From contig NZ_JOHY01000023.1 of NCBI RefSeq assembly GCF_000721495.1, positions 1-64,000 of the forward strand: a stretch of DNA of 64,000 nucleotides, read 5' to 3'. Position numbers and translations under genes: made by a program. Numbering within the stretch: the stretch's first letter is position 1; the number at the start of each line of letters is the position of its first letter. This document shows positions 40,882 to 48,676 of the stretch, one piece after another. The notes under the pieces are model-generated. The model was not told the origin of the DNA. It searched no databases and saw only the letters and a program-made list of their open reading frames with translations. Origin of the DNA: Streptomyces sp. NRRL F-5123. GTDB lineage: Bacteria; Actinomycetota; Actinomycetes; Streptomycetales; Streptomycetaceae.

Positions 40882-42672
40882 ATGTCACAGGCGAACCGCG
40901 CGACCGAGGGGCTGCGCAGCAAGGCCTGGTGGGACAACTCGGAAAACCCGGAAATGACCGCCCTGTATCTGGAGCGGTTCCTGAATTACGGGCTCACGTC
41001 GGGAGAACTCCAGTCGGGGCGACCGATCATCGGCATCGCCCAGACGGGGAACGACCTGGTTCCCTGCAATCGACACCATCTGGCCCTTGCCGACCGGGTC
41101 AAGGACGGGGTGCGCGACAGTGGCGGAATTCCGTTCGAATTCCCGGTCCATCCGTTGCAGGAGACGGGAAAACGCCCCACCGCGGCGCTGGACCGCAACC
41201 TCGCCTATCTCGGGCTGGTCGAGGTGCTCTACGGCTATCCGCTCGACGGCGTCGTCCTGACGACAGGGTGCGACAAGACCACTCCCGCCTGCCTGATGGC
41301 GGCGGCGACGGTGAACATTCCGGCGATCGTCCTGTCCGGGGGGCCGATGCTCAACGGCTACCACAAGGGCATGCGAACGGGCTCGGGCCTGGTGATCTGG
41401 CAGTCGAAGCGGCTGCTCGCCAGCGGTCAGATCGACTACGACGAGTACATGGCACGCGTGGCCGCATCCGCGCCCAGCGTCGGGCACTGCAACACGATGG
41501 GCACCGCGCTGTCGATGAACAGCCTGGCCGAAGCCCTGGGAATGTCCCTCCCGGGCTGTGCGGCGATTCCGGCGCCGTACAACGAGCGGGCGCAGATGGC
41601 CTACGAGACGGGCCGCCGGGCAGTGGACCTCGTGCGGGAGGACCTCAGCCCCCGCAGGATCATGACCCGCCAGGCCTTCGAGAACTCGATCGTCGTCGCC
41701 TCGGCCATCGCCGCGTCGACCAACGTGCCCATCCACATCAACGCCATCGCGCGCCACGCGGGGGTGGACCTGTCCAACGAGGACTGGCACCGCGTCGGTG
41801 CGGACATACCGGTGCTGGTGAACCTGGCTCCGGCCGGGGAGTTTCTCGGCGAGGACTTCTTCCGCGCCGGTGGTGTCCCGGCGGTCATGCGGTCGCTGCT
41901 GGACGCGGGGCACCTGCACGGTGAGACGCCAACGGTCTCGGGACGTACCGTGGCCGCAAATCTGGAAGCGGTTCCGGCCGCCGACGCAACAGTCATCCGC
42001 CCCTTCGACGACCCTGTCACCCCCAGGGGCGGACTGCTCGTCATGAAGGGAAACCTGTTCGACTCCGCGATCATGAAGACATCGGTGATCACCGACGGTT
42101 TCAGGGCAGGCAGCCCGCGGAGCGACGGCGGTGAGTCGGTCTTCGACTTCCGCGCCGTCGTGTTCGACGGACCCGAGGACTACCACGCACGCATCGAGGA
42201 TCCAGAACTGGGCATCGACCAGGACTGCATTCTCGTCATCCGCTACACGGGCCCGGTCGGATATCCGGGCTCGGCCGAAGTGGTGAACATGGAGCTCCCC
42301 GCCTCGTTGAGCCGGCGGGGCCTCGTCGCGCTGCCCACGCTCGGTGACGGCCGTCAGAGCGGCACGTCGGACGCGCCCTCGATCCTCAACGCCAGCCCCG
42401 AGGCCGCCGTCGGGGGCAACCTCGCCATCCTGCGCACCGGCGACACGATCCGTGTCGGCCTGGATGCGGCACGCGTCGACGTCCTCCTGTCCGACGAGGA
42501 GATTGCCGCGCGCTGGGCGCAGTACACACCCCCCGTGCTGGAAAACCAGACGCCGTGGCAGGAGATCTACCGTTCCACGGTCGGTCAGCTGGACAGCGGG
42601 GGCTGCCTGGAGCTCGCCGTGCCTTACCAGGACCTCGTCCACACCAAGGGGATTCCACGTGACTCACACTGA
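40882..42672 (+). CDS. IlvD/Edd-family sugar-acid dehydratase (L-arabonate/D-xylonate type)
   Basis: 596 aa from ATG 40882 behind GAGGAG. The three Fe-S cluster cysteines are present: IAQTGNDLVPCNRHH (residue 61), VVLTTGCDKTTPACLMAAAT (about 130), SVGHCNTMGTALSMN (about 203). LPGCAAIPAPYNERAQMAYE and RAFENSIV-like QAFENSIVVASAIAASTNV follow, then DDPVTPRGGLLVMKGNLFDS and the C-terminal barrel. Sequence features match pentonate dehydratases rather than IlvD. It dehydrates a sugar acid to the 2-keto-3-deoxy acid. The hydroxyacid dehydrogenase gene overlaps its end. Codons are less strictly GC-ending than neighbours, especially at the 5' end. Confidence 0.9.
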   Translation: MSQANRATEGLRSKAWWDNSENPEMTALYLERFLNYGLTSGELQSGRPIIGIAQTGNDLVPCNRHHLALADRVKDGVRDSGGIPFEFPVHPLQETGKRPTAALDRNLAYLGLVEVLYGYPLDGVVLTTGCDKTTPACLMAAATVNIPAIVLSGGPMLNGYHKGMRTGSGLVIWQSKRLLASGQIDYDEYMARVAASAPSVGHCNTMGTALSMNSLAEALGMSLPGCAAIPAPYNERAQMAYETGRRAVDLVREDLSPRRIMTRQAFENSIVVASAIAASTNVPIHINAIARHAGVDLSNEDWHRVGADIPVLVNLAPAGEFLGEDFFRAGGVPAVMRSLLDAGHLHGETPTVSGRTVAANLEAVPAADATVIRPFDDPVTPRGGLLVMKGNLFDSAIMKTSVITDGFRAGSPRSDGGESVFDFRAVVFDGPEDYHARIEDPELGIDQDCILVIRYTGPVGYPGSAEVVNMELPASLSRRGLVALPTLGDGRQSGTSDAPSILNASPEAAVGGNLAILRTGDTIRVGLDAARVDVLLSDEEIAARWAQYTPPVLENQTPWQEIYRSTVGQLDSGGCLELAVPYQDLVHTKGIPRDSH

Positions 42673-43681
42673 CTCCAGCGACGTCGTTCTGATCGCCGAC
42701 TCCGACTTCGGCGATGTGGACATCGAACGCGCGATCATCGAGGGCGCCGGATTCCGGCTCTCCGCCGCACAGTGCAAGAGCGAGGACGAGGTGATCGAGA
42801 GGGGCCGGGAGGCCGGCGGCGTCCTCACCCAGTACGCACATGTCGGTTCCCGTGCCATCGACGCTCTGACCCGCTGCCGGGTGATCGCCCGCTACGGCAC
42901 CGGCGTGGACATCGTCGATGTCGACGCCGCGACACGACGCGGCATCCAGGTCACGAACGCGCCGAACGAGTGGTGTGCCGAAGAGGTCGCCGACCACGCC
43001 GTCGCGCTCTGGCTCGCTGCGGCCCGCAAGATCTGCCGGTACGACCGGGCGACGCGAACGGGTGAGTGGCACTGGAAGACGGGGCAGCCCGTACACAGAC
43101 TGCGGGGGCAGGTCCTGGGTCTGCTGGCCTTCGGCTCCATCGCCCGGCTCATCGCCGAACGTGCGAAGGCCTTCGGTCTCGAGGTGTGGGCGCACGACCC
43201 GTACCTCGGCGAGTCCGTGATCCGGTCGAGCGGGGTCCGGCCGGTCTCCTTCGACGAACTCGTGGAAGGCGCCGACTACGTGGTGATCCAGACCCCGCTC
43301 ACCCCGCAGACGCGCCACACCTTCGACCACGCCACGCTCAGGCGGATGAAGCCGACCGCGGTCCTCGTCAACACCGCGCGGGGGCCCATCGTCCAGGACG
43401 CGGCGCTTCACCAGGCGCTGACCGAAGGGTGGATCGCGGGTGCGGCCCTGGACGACATCGAGGAGGAGCCCGCGAAGGTGCGCGGCTGGCAGCCGACCAA
43501 CCCTCTCTTCGAACTGCCCAACGTGATCGTCACGCCACACGCGGCCTACTACTCCGAGGAAGCCGTCACCACGGTACGGAGCATCGCCGCCGAGGAGGCC
43601 GTGCGGGTCCTGAGCGGGAAGCCGGCGCGCTTCCCGGTGAACGAGCCGACCGGCAACTCCCGCCCGCACCCGCAGAAGTGA
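42659..43681 (+). CDS. D-2-hydroxyacid dehydrogenase (C-terminal-binding-protein-like)
   Basis: 340 aa from GTG 42659 with AAGGGGA upstream, overlapping the dehydratase by 14 bases. The fold of the 2-hydroxyacid dehydrogenase family is clear: LTRCRVIARYGTGVDIVDVD, TNAPNEWCAEEVADHAVALW, catalytic Arg in LVNTARGPIVQD, a Glu in the EEEP loop, and His in VIVTPHAAYYSEEAVTTVRS. The NAD loop is GQVLGLLAFGSIARLIAERA, where the usual GxGxxG is AFGSIA. Coupled to the dehydratase, it likely reduces a keto or 2-keto-3-deoxy acid. Confidence 0.88.
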   Translation: MTHTDSSDVVLIADSDFGDVDIERAIIEGAGFRLSAAQCKSEDEVIERGREAGGVLTQYAHVGSRAIDALTRCRVIARYGTGVDIVDVDAATRRGIQVTNAPNEWCAEEVADHAVALWLAAARKICRYDRATRTGEWHWKTGQPVHRLRGQVLGLLAFGSIARLIAERAKAFGLEVWAHDPYLGESVIRSSGVRPVSFDELVEGADYVVIQTPLTPQTRHTFDHATLRRMKPTAVLVNTARGPIVQDAALHQALTEGWIAGAALDDIEEEPAKVRGWQPTNPLFELPNVIVTPHAAYYSEEAVTTVRSIAAEEAVRVLSGKPARFPVNEPTGNSRPHPQK

Positions 43682-43704
43682 CGGCGGCCACGGCCCCCGG
43701 GCCC

Positions 43705-44157
43705 CTACCCGTCGCCGCGGATCACCACCACCGGACAGTCCGCACGCTGCACGCAGTGCTGGGCGACCGAGCCGAGCAGCAGCCCGGAGACGCCGCCGAG
43801 CCCCCGGCTGCCGACGACCAGCAGCGACGCGCCCTTCGCCGCGTCGAGCAGGACCCGTGCGGGCGCGCCGTAGCGGACGTCGGCCTGGACCTCCACCGGA
43901 CCCCGCTCTCCCACGACCTCGGCGACAGCGTCCGTCAGCCGCTTGCGGGACCGCTCCTCCAGGGTGGCCGCGTCGGTGCTGCTCGGGGGCATCCAGCGCG
44001 CGCCGTGCATCGGCGGGAAGTCCCAGGCGGTGACCGCCGTCACCACACCACCGGTGAGTCCGGCGTAGTGCACGCCCCAGCGAAGGGCCCGCTCGGCTGC
44101 GTCCGATCCGTCCACCCCGACCACGATGCGACCGGTCTTCGGGAGCTGGTCCGCCAT
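43705..44157 (-). CDS. Universal stress protein (UspA family)
   Basis: 150 aa with GAGGAGG ahead of the ATG. RIVVGVDGSDAAERALRWGV is the Usp opening with the ATP-binding Asp. ASLLVVGSRGLGGVSGLLLG, then SVAQHCVQRADCPVVVI, carries the G-2x-G-9x-G-[ST] ATP motif. It is a single-domain protein that probably binds ATP and acts under stress or dormancy. Together with Zwf and GH15 downstream it makes a set commonly seen in actinobacterial stress/carbohydrate clusters. Confidence 0.92.
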   Translation of the reverse strand: MADQLPKTGRIVVGVDGSDAAERALRWGVHYAGLTGGVVTAVTAWDFPPMHGARWMPPSSTDAATLEERSRKRLTDAVAEVVGERGPVEVQADVRYGAPARVLLDAAKGASLLVVGSRGLGGVSGLLLGSVAQHCVQRADCPVVVIRGDG

Positions 44158-44300
44158 GCTTCCTCCTCGTCGCTGCGACGGGACGGGCCCGGGCGGCGGG
44201 ACTGCCTGCCCGCCGTGCGCGTCCCCGCCAGGCCTCCAGCGTCCCGCCACCCGCCCGGGTCCGCAGGTGTGCCGCGGCCGGACGAGGGATGTCCGGCGGT

Positions 44301-45734
44301 CTAGCCCCCGGTGGCCGGCGGGGCCGGGTCGTGGAGCAGGACTTCACGCCGCCGCCGGGTGTCGGCGGGGTCGATGTGCGTGGCCGGGCCCCCGGAGCCG
44401 GCCGGGTACTCCTCCAGCGGGACGAGATCCTGTTCCCAGGCGGACAGGACGGGTTCCAGGACCCGCCAGGCCTCCTCGGCCTCATCGCCGCGGAGGGACA
44501 GGGCGGGGTCGCCCTTGAAGACGTCCAGCAGGAGGCGGCCGTAGGCGGGCAGCACAGGCGGCTCCATCTGCGCGGTCAGTGACAGCGGCGCCAGCTCGTA
44601 GGCGTGGGCGCCGATGCCCGTCAGGTCGAGGGTCAGCCCCTCGGGTTCGAGTTTGAAGCGCAGCACGTTGGGCAGCTCCTCGTTGCTGTGCCCGAACGGC
44701 AGGTGCGGCACAGCACGGAAGTGCACCGCGACCTCCTTGCGGTCCGCCCCCAACGCCTTTCCGCTGCGCAGCCGGAACCTCGTCCCGGCCCAGCGCCAGC
44801 TGTCCAGCTCCAGTTCCACCTCCGCGTAGGTCTCGGTGCGGCGCCGCGGATCGACGCCTTCCTCGTCGACGTACGCGGGAACGTCCCGGTCGCCGATCCT
44901 GCCGGGCAGGTAGCGTGCGCGGCGTGTGCGCCGCACGACGTCCTCCTCGGTCAGCAACCGCACCGACCGCAGGACGTCGACCTTCCGGTCGCGCAGGTCC
45001 CGCGCCCCGAGGGTGAGCGGCGGTTCCATCGCGACGAGACAGAGCAGTTGCAGGAGATGGTTCTGGAGCATGTCCTTCAGGGCGCCGACGTGGTCGTAGT
45101 AGCCGGCCCTGCCCTCCAACGCGAGGCTTTCCTCCCAGACGATCTCCACCTCGGCGATGTGCGTGCTGTTCCACAGAGGCTCCAGCACCCGGTTGGCCAG
45201 GCGGCTGCCGAGCACGTTCTGGACGGTCGTCATGGCCAGGAAGTGATCGACACGGAACACCGCCTCCTCCGGTACCACCTCGGCCAGCAGCCGGTTCAGT
45301 TGCCGGGCGCTCTCCAGGTCCTCGCCGAAGGGCTTCTCCAGCACGATGCTGCTGCCCGCCGGGAGGCCCGCCTCGTGCAGTGCCGATACCGCCCGCGGGA
45401 AGAGCGCCGGAGGCAGGGCGAGGTACACGGCCAGGGGGGTGTCGCCGGCGATGACGGCGGCGACGTCGGACGGGTCGCCGGCGTCGGCCCGCAGGTACCG
45501 TGCGGACGCCGTGACTGCGTCCCTGACATGTGCCGGGCACGATCCGGCGTGCCGGTGGAGCTGGGCGGCGATCCACTGCCGGAAGTCCTCGGTGCTGCGT
45601 TCCTCCCGGCTTGCGCCGATCAGTTCGAAGTCGTCGCCGAGGTCGCCGGACTCCCGCAACGCGGCCAGCGCCGGCAACAGGTAACGCGCTGTGAGGTCTC
45701 CTGTCGCGCCGAAGACGGCGAGCCGGTTGGTCAT
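44301..45734 (-). CDS. Glucose-6-phosphate dehydrogenase-like protein with atypical active site
   Basis: 477 aa, coupled to GH15 by ATGA. G6PDH landmarks: AVFGATGDLTARYLLPAL (residues 6-23), SSIVLEKPFGEDLESARQLN, RVDHFLAM (161-168), GYYDHVGALKDMLQNHLLQL with the presumed base His226, PPVLPAYGRLLLDVFKGD. Two normally conserved lysines are changed: the coenzyme-site GDLxxRK is RY (Tyr19), and the phosphate-binding Lys of RIDHYLGK is Met168. Overall length and order fit Zwf. It may be a divergent paralogue with altered substrate, such as an unphosphorylated or different sugar phosphate. Calling it zwf would overstate the evidence. Confidence 0.8.
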   Translation of the reverse strand: MTNRLAVFGATGDLTARYLLPALAALRESGDLGDDFELIGASREERSTEDFRQWIAAQLHRHAGSCPAHVRDAVTASARYLRADAGDPSDVAAVIAGDTPLAVYLALPPALFPRAVSALHEAGLPAGSSIVLEKPFGEDLESARQLNRLLAEVVPEEAVFRVDHFLAMTTVQNVLGSRLANRVLEPLWNSTHIAEVEIVWEESLALEGRAGYYDHVGALKDMLQNHLLQLLCLVAMEPPLTLGARDLRDRKVDVLRSVRLLTEEDVVRRTRRARYLPGRIGDRDVPAYVDEEGVDPRRRTETYAEVELELDSWRWAGTRFRLRSGKALGADRKEVAVHFRAVPHLPFGHSNEELPNVLRFKLEPEGLTLDLTGIGAHAYELAPLSLTAQMEPPVLPAYGRLLLDVFKGDPALSLRGDEAEEAWRVLEPVLSAWEQDLVPLEEYPAGSGGPATHIDPADTRRRREVLLHDPAPPATGG

Positions 45735-47560
45735 CGTGCTCCTCCTGCCCTCGCCCGGGCCAGGTTCACGCCGCTGGCGATGATCCCGATGTGGCTGAAC
45801 GCCTGGGGGAAGTTCCCCATGAACTCTCCTGTGGACGGATGGATCTGCTCCGACAGCAGCCCCAGCGGGCTCGCCCGGGCGCACAGCGACGCGTACAACT
45901 CCTCGGCCTCCTCCTGGCGTCCCTGGGCGACCAGGTTGTCCACCAGCCAGAAGCTGCACAGGACGAACGCGCCCTCGTCGCCGGGCAGGCCGTCCGGTGC
46001 CTCGGTGTGCAGGTAGCGGTGGAGCAGCCCACCGCCCGCGTCCAGGCGCTCGGCGACCGCCGTCGTCGTGGCCACCATCCGCGGGTGGTTGGCGGGGACG
46101 ACCTGACGCAGCGGAAGGGCGAGCAGGCTCGCGTCCAGGACGCCGCCGCCGTCCAGGTGTGCGCTGAGGGTCTTCGCATCCTCGTCCCAGGACTGTTCGA
46201 GGATGAGCCTGCACAGCCTGTCGGCCGAGGTACGCCAGCGCCCGATCGGAGCGGGCAGGCCGAGCCGCTCGCCGATGGTCGCCGCGCGGTCCAGCGCCAC
46301 CTGGCACAGGCCGGCCGAGTAGGTGAAGACCCGGCCCTCGCTGCGTACCTCCCAGATTCCCTGGTCGGGCTGCTGCCAGGCGCGTTCCGCGGTGTCAGCC
46401 AGCCGGGCCAGGTCCGCCCACAGGGCGGGCTGGATCTCGCCGTCGGAACGCAGCCACTGGTCCGCGCAGTCGAGGATCTCCCCGTACACGTCGTGCTGGC
46501 GCTGATCTGCCGCGCCGTTGCCCCAGCGCACTGGGGCCGAGCCCCGGTAGCCCTCCAGTCCGCCGTCCTCGACCTCGTCCGGCACAGGACCGCCCGCGAC
46601 GTCGTACATGATGCGCGGCTGCCCGCTGCTCTCGAAGGCGTCGAGCACCCAGCCGAGGAAAGCGCGGGCCTCACCGCGGAACCCGATGCGTCGCAGCGCG
46701 AAGACGGCGAAGGCCGCGTCACGGACCCAGGCGTAGCGGTAATCCCAGTTGCGGACCCCCCCGAGCGGCGCCGGCAGCGATGACGTGGGCGCCGCGATCA
46801 GCGAGCCGTTGGCCCAGTCGTCGCACATCTTGAGCGTGATCGCCGCGCGCCGGACCAGCGGCTCCTCCGGACCCGCATGGTCGAAGTGCTCCATCCAGCG
46901 CCGCCACGCCTCCACGGTCGCGCGCAGCATCGCCTCGGTGTCGAATCGGTGGTGGCGGTGGAACCGCCCCCAGGACAGCACGAGGTCCAGCCGCTCGCCC
47001 TGCCGCAGCTCGTGGATGCCGTCCAGACCCGCCAACGGGCGGTTGGACCGCAGGTGCAGTCGTACGTCCGGGCGCCGGGACGGCCGTACCTCCAGGCCGC
47101 TGAACAGCGAGGTCACCTCCGCGCCGCCGCGTGGTCGCAACTCCGCCCGCAGACGCACTGTCCCGGCCAGCACGACGGCGGAACGAACGAGTTGCGCCCG
47201 GCCGGCCGGAACGTCGTCGGTGAGGTCGGCACCTGAACGCAGCACCAGCGCGTCGGTGACGCGCACCGTCCCGGTGCGGCCGCGCAGCTCCGTGACCAGC
47301 ACCCCGGTGTCCGGCTCGTAGCGTTGCCGGGCCTCCACCACGTCCTCGGGAGCGACGGTGAAGTGCCCGCCGCGCGCACGGTCCAGCAGGCCGCAGAAAA
47401 GGGGATCCGAGTCGAACCGGGGCAAGCACATCCACGAGATCGAGCCGTCGAGGCCGACCAGCGCAGCCGTCGTACCGTCCCCGATCAGGCCGTGATCCTC
47501 CAGTGGAAGGTAGCCGTCCCGGCGCCGGACCGGCCGGAACGGTGGATCTGGGTCGTACAC
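45731..47560 (-). CDS. GH15 family glycosidase (glucoamylase/trehalase-like)
   Basis: 609 aa from GTG 47560 behind GAAGGGGA. LPLEDHGLIGDGTTAALVGL, DGSISWMCLPRFDSDPLFCG is the N-terminal trehalase-like beta-sandwich. The catalytic alpha/alpha barrel includes SLPAPLGGVRNWDYRYAWVR DAAF-type motif near residue 280, GLEGYRGSAPVRWGNGAADQ with the expected first Glu, and the GLLSEQIHPSTGEFMGNFPQ segment with the second catalytic Glu and following AFSHIG. No signal peptide is present. It would cleave trehalose or intracellular alpha-glucans to glucose, feeding the adjacent dehydrogenase. Confidence 0.92.
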   Translation of the reverse strand: MYDPDPPFRPVRRRDGYLPLEDHGLIGDGTTAALVGLDGSISWMCLPRFDSDPLFCGLLDRARGGHFTVAPEDVVEARQRYEPDTGVLVTELRGRTGTVRVTDALVLRSGADLTDDVPAGRAQLVRSAVVLAGTVRLRAELRPRGGAEVTSLFSGLEVRPSRRPDVRLHLRSNRPLAGLDGIHELRQGERLDLVLSWGRFHRHHRFDTEAMLRATVEAWRRWMEHFDHAGPEEPLVRRAAITLKMCDDWANGSLIAAPTSSLPAPLGGVRNWDYRYAWVRDAAFAVFALRRIGFRGEARAFLGWVLDAFESSGQPRIMYDVAGGPVPDEVEDGGLEGYRGSAPVRWGNGAADQRQHDVYGEILDCADQWLRSDGEIQPALWADLARLADTAERAWQQPDQGIWEVRSEGRVFTYSAGLCQVALDRAATIGERLGLPAPIGRWRTSADRLCRLILEQSWDEDAKTLSAHLDGGGVLDASLLALPLRQVVPANHPRMVATTTAVAERLDAGGGLLHRYLHTEAPDGLPGDEGAFVLCSFWLVDNLVAQGRQEEAEELYASLCARASPLGLLSEQIHPSTGEFMGNFPQAFSHIGIIASGVNLARARAGGAR

Positions 47561-47789
47561 GCGATTCCCCTTCCGAACGCCCCTTTCTCACGTTTGCACA
47601 TTCCATGCCCCCAAAGCAGGATTTGTGCACCGGAGAACGGCGAGGCGGAACATCCGGCCGCCTGACGCCGGCGGTCGCCGACCCGGTCCAGGCGTTCGGC
47701 CGCCCCGCTGTGACCGCATGACCTGTGTCGAGTCTCCGTGCGTCTAGACCCTTCCGCCGCGGGGCGGTTCGGTCACTGCTGTCCGGGCC

Positions 47790-48344
47790 TCAACGTTCCC
47801 GCAACAGCGCGGCCGGCTTGTCGAAGTGGGAGCGATCCTCGGGCGCGGACCCCCCGCCGACGACCGCGCGCCCGCGTCCGGTAACCGCCGGGCGTTGGCC
47901 GCGCCCACTCCGCCGGTGGCGACGAACTGCGCCCGCGGAAACGGCCCGTGCACCATCGTGACCCAGCCCGCGCCCAGCGCGGAGGCGGGAAACCCCTTCC
48001 GCAGGCCGAGGCGCCCGGCGGCTCGGATGTCGGAGGCGGTGGCCACGCCGGGCAGGTACGGCAGACCGGCTCCCAGGCTGACTGCCGCGACACCGGGGTC
48101 CAGCCCCGGGGCCACAGCGAACGAGGCCCCGGCGCCGGCCGCCTGCCTCACCCGCTCGACGGTGGTCACCGTGCCGGCGCCCACGCCACGCCCACGACCA
48201 CGCCCACGCCCACGCCCACGCGACCGGACCGCCCGGTGTCCTGGCCCGGACCCGGATCAGCTCCTCCTCGTCCGACACACCGTCCACGACCAGCGGCGAC
48301 AGCCCCGAAAACACCGTGCCCACAAGCTCGTTGGCATCCAGCAC
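47790..48344 (-). pseudogene. KDPG aldolase (eda) with two compensating frameshifts
   Basis: The outer frame starts GTG 48344 (LDANELVGTVFSG, ..., SPLVVDGVSDEEELIRVRAR) and ends GARAVV-like RAVVGGGSAPEDRSHFDKPA at TAA-free stop 47790. The middle of the protein lies in another frame (about 47880-48184): MGAGTVTTVERVRQAAGAGA, VAPGLDPGVAAVSLGAGLPY, LPGVATASDIRAAGRLGLRK, FVATGGVGAANARRLPDAG. So there is one shift near 48185 and a reverse shift near 47875. A GTGGGC microsatellite sits at the first junction. About two residues are lost just before the Schiff-base Lys. The enzyme would have cleaved 2-keto-3-deoxy-6-phosphogluconate. Confidence 0.7.
48181..48226 (-). repeat. Hexanucleotide microsatellite in the eda relic
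   Basis: About six to seven units of CCCACG on the plus strand, with one or two variants, at the site of the first eda frameshift. In the outer frame it encodes alternating Ala-Trp. It replaces the region that should connect strand 2 to the GAGTV motif. Confidence 0.7.
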
Positions 48345-48426
48345 GACACGTCGTCACACGCCGACGCTCTCCGTCACCACCGAATCAGCGACAGAGGCCG
48401 TCGCGCGCCGGACAGACCCCCGTCAG

Positions 48427-48636
48427 TCAGGGTCCGAGTTTCGGGCGCGTCATGGGGTCGGTGGCGCCCGAGACCTCCCAGTCGTCAGCCCAGGCGACGA
48501 CGTGCCCGCCGACAGCTTTCACCGCGTCGAGCGCGTCGTCCCGCTGTCGTTCAGGCGAGGTGGTGGCGGCGGACATGCGCGACAGGCGACTGGACCCCGA
48601 CCAAGCATCGACCGCATCCGTCGCAGGCTCGTTCGA
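48427..48636 (-). pseudogene. Serine recombinase N-terminal relic
   Basis: An open minus-strand frame without a proper start. From about 48597 it reads SRLSRMSAATTSPERQRDD, then VKAVGGHVVAWADDWEVSGA, TDPMTRPKLGP and stops. The S-R-L/V-S/T ... TSPERQ and D-x-x-VSg...P-x-x-R-P-x-LG signatures belong to the N-terminal resolvase domain of large serine recombinases of actinobacterial phages and integrative elements. The catalytic N-terminal Ser segment and everything after about 50 residues are gone. It probably marks the edge of a lost integrated element. Confidence 0.6.
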
Positions 48637-48676
48637 TCACTTCCTCCGCCGTACCACGCCCCTGCCGCTTTTGTCC

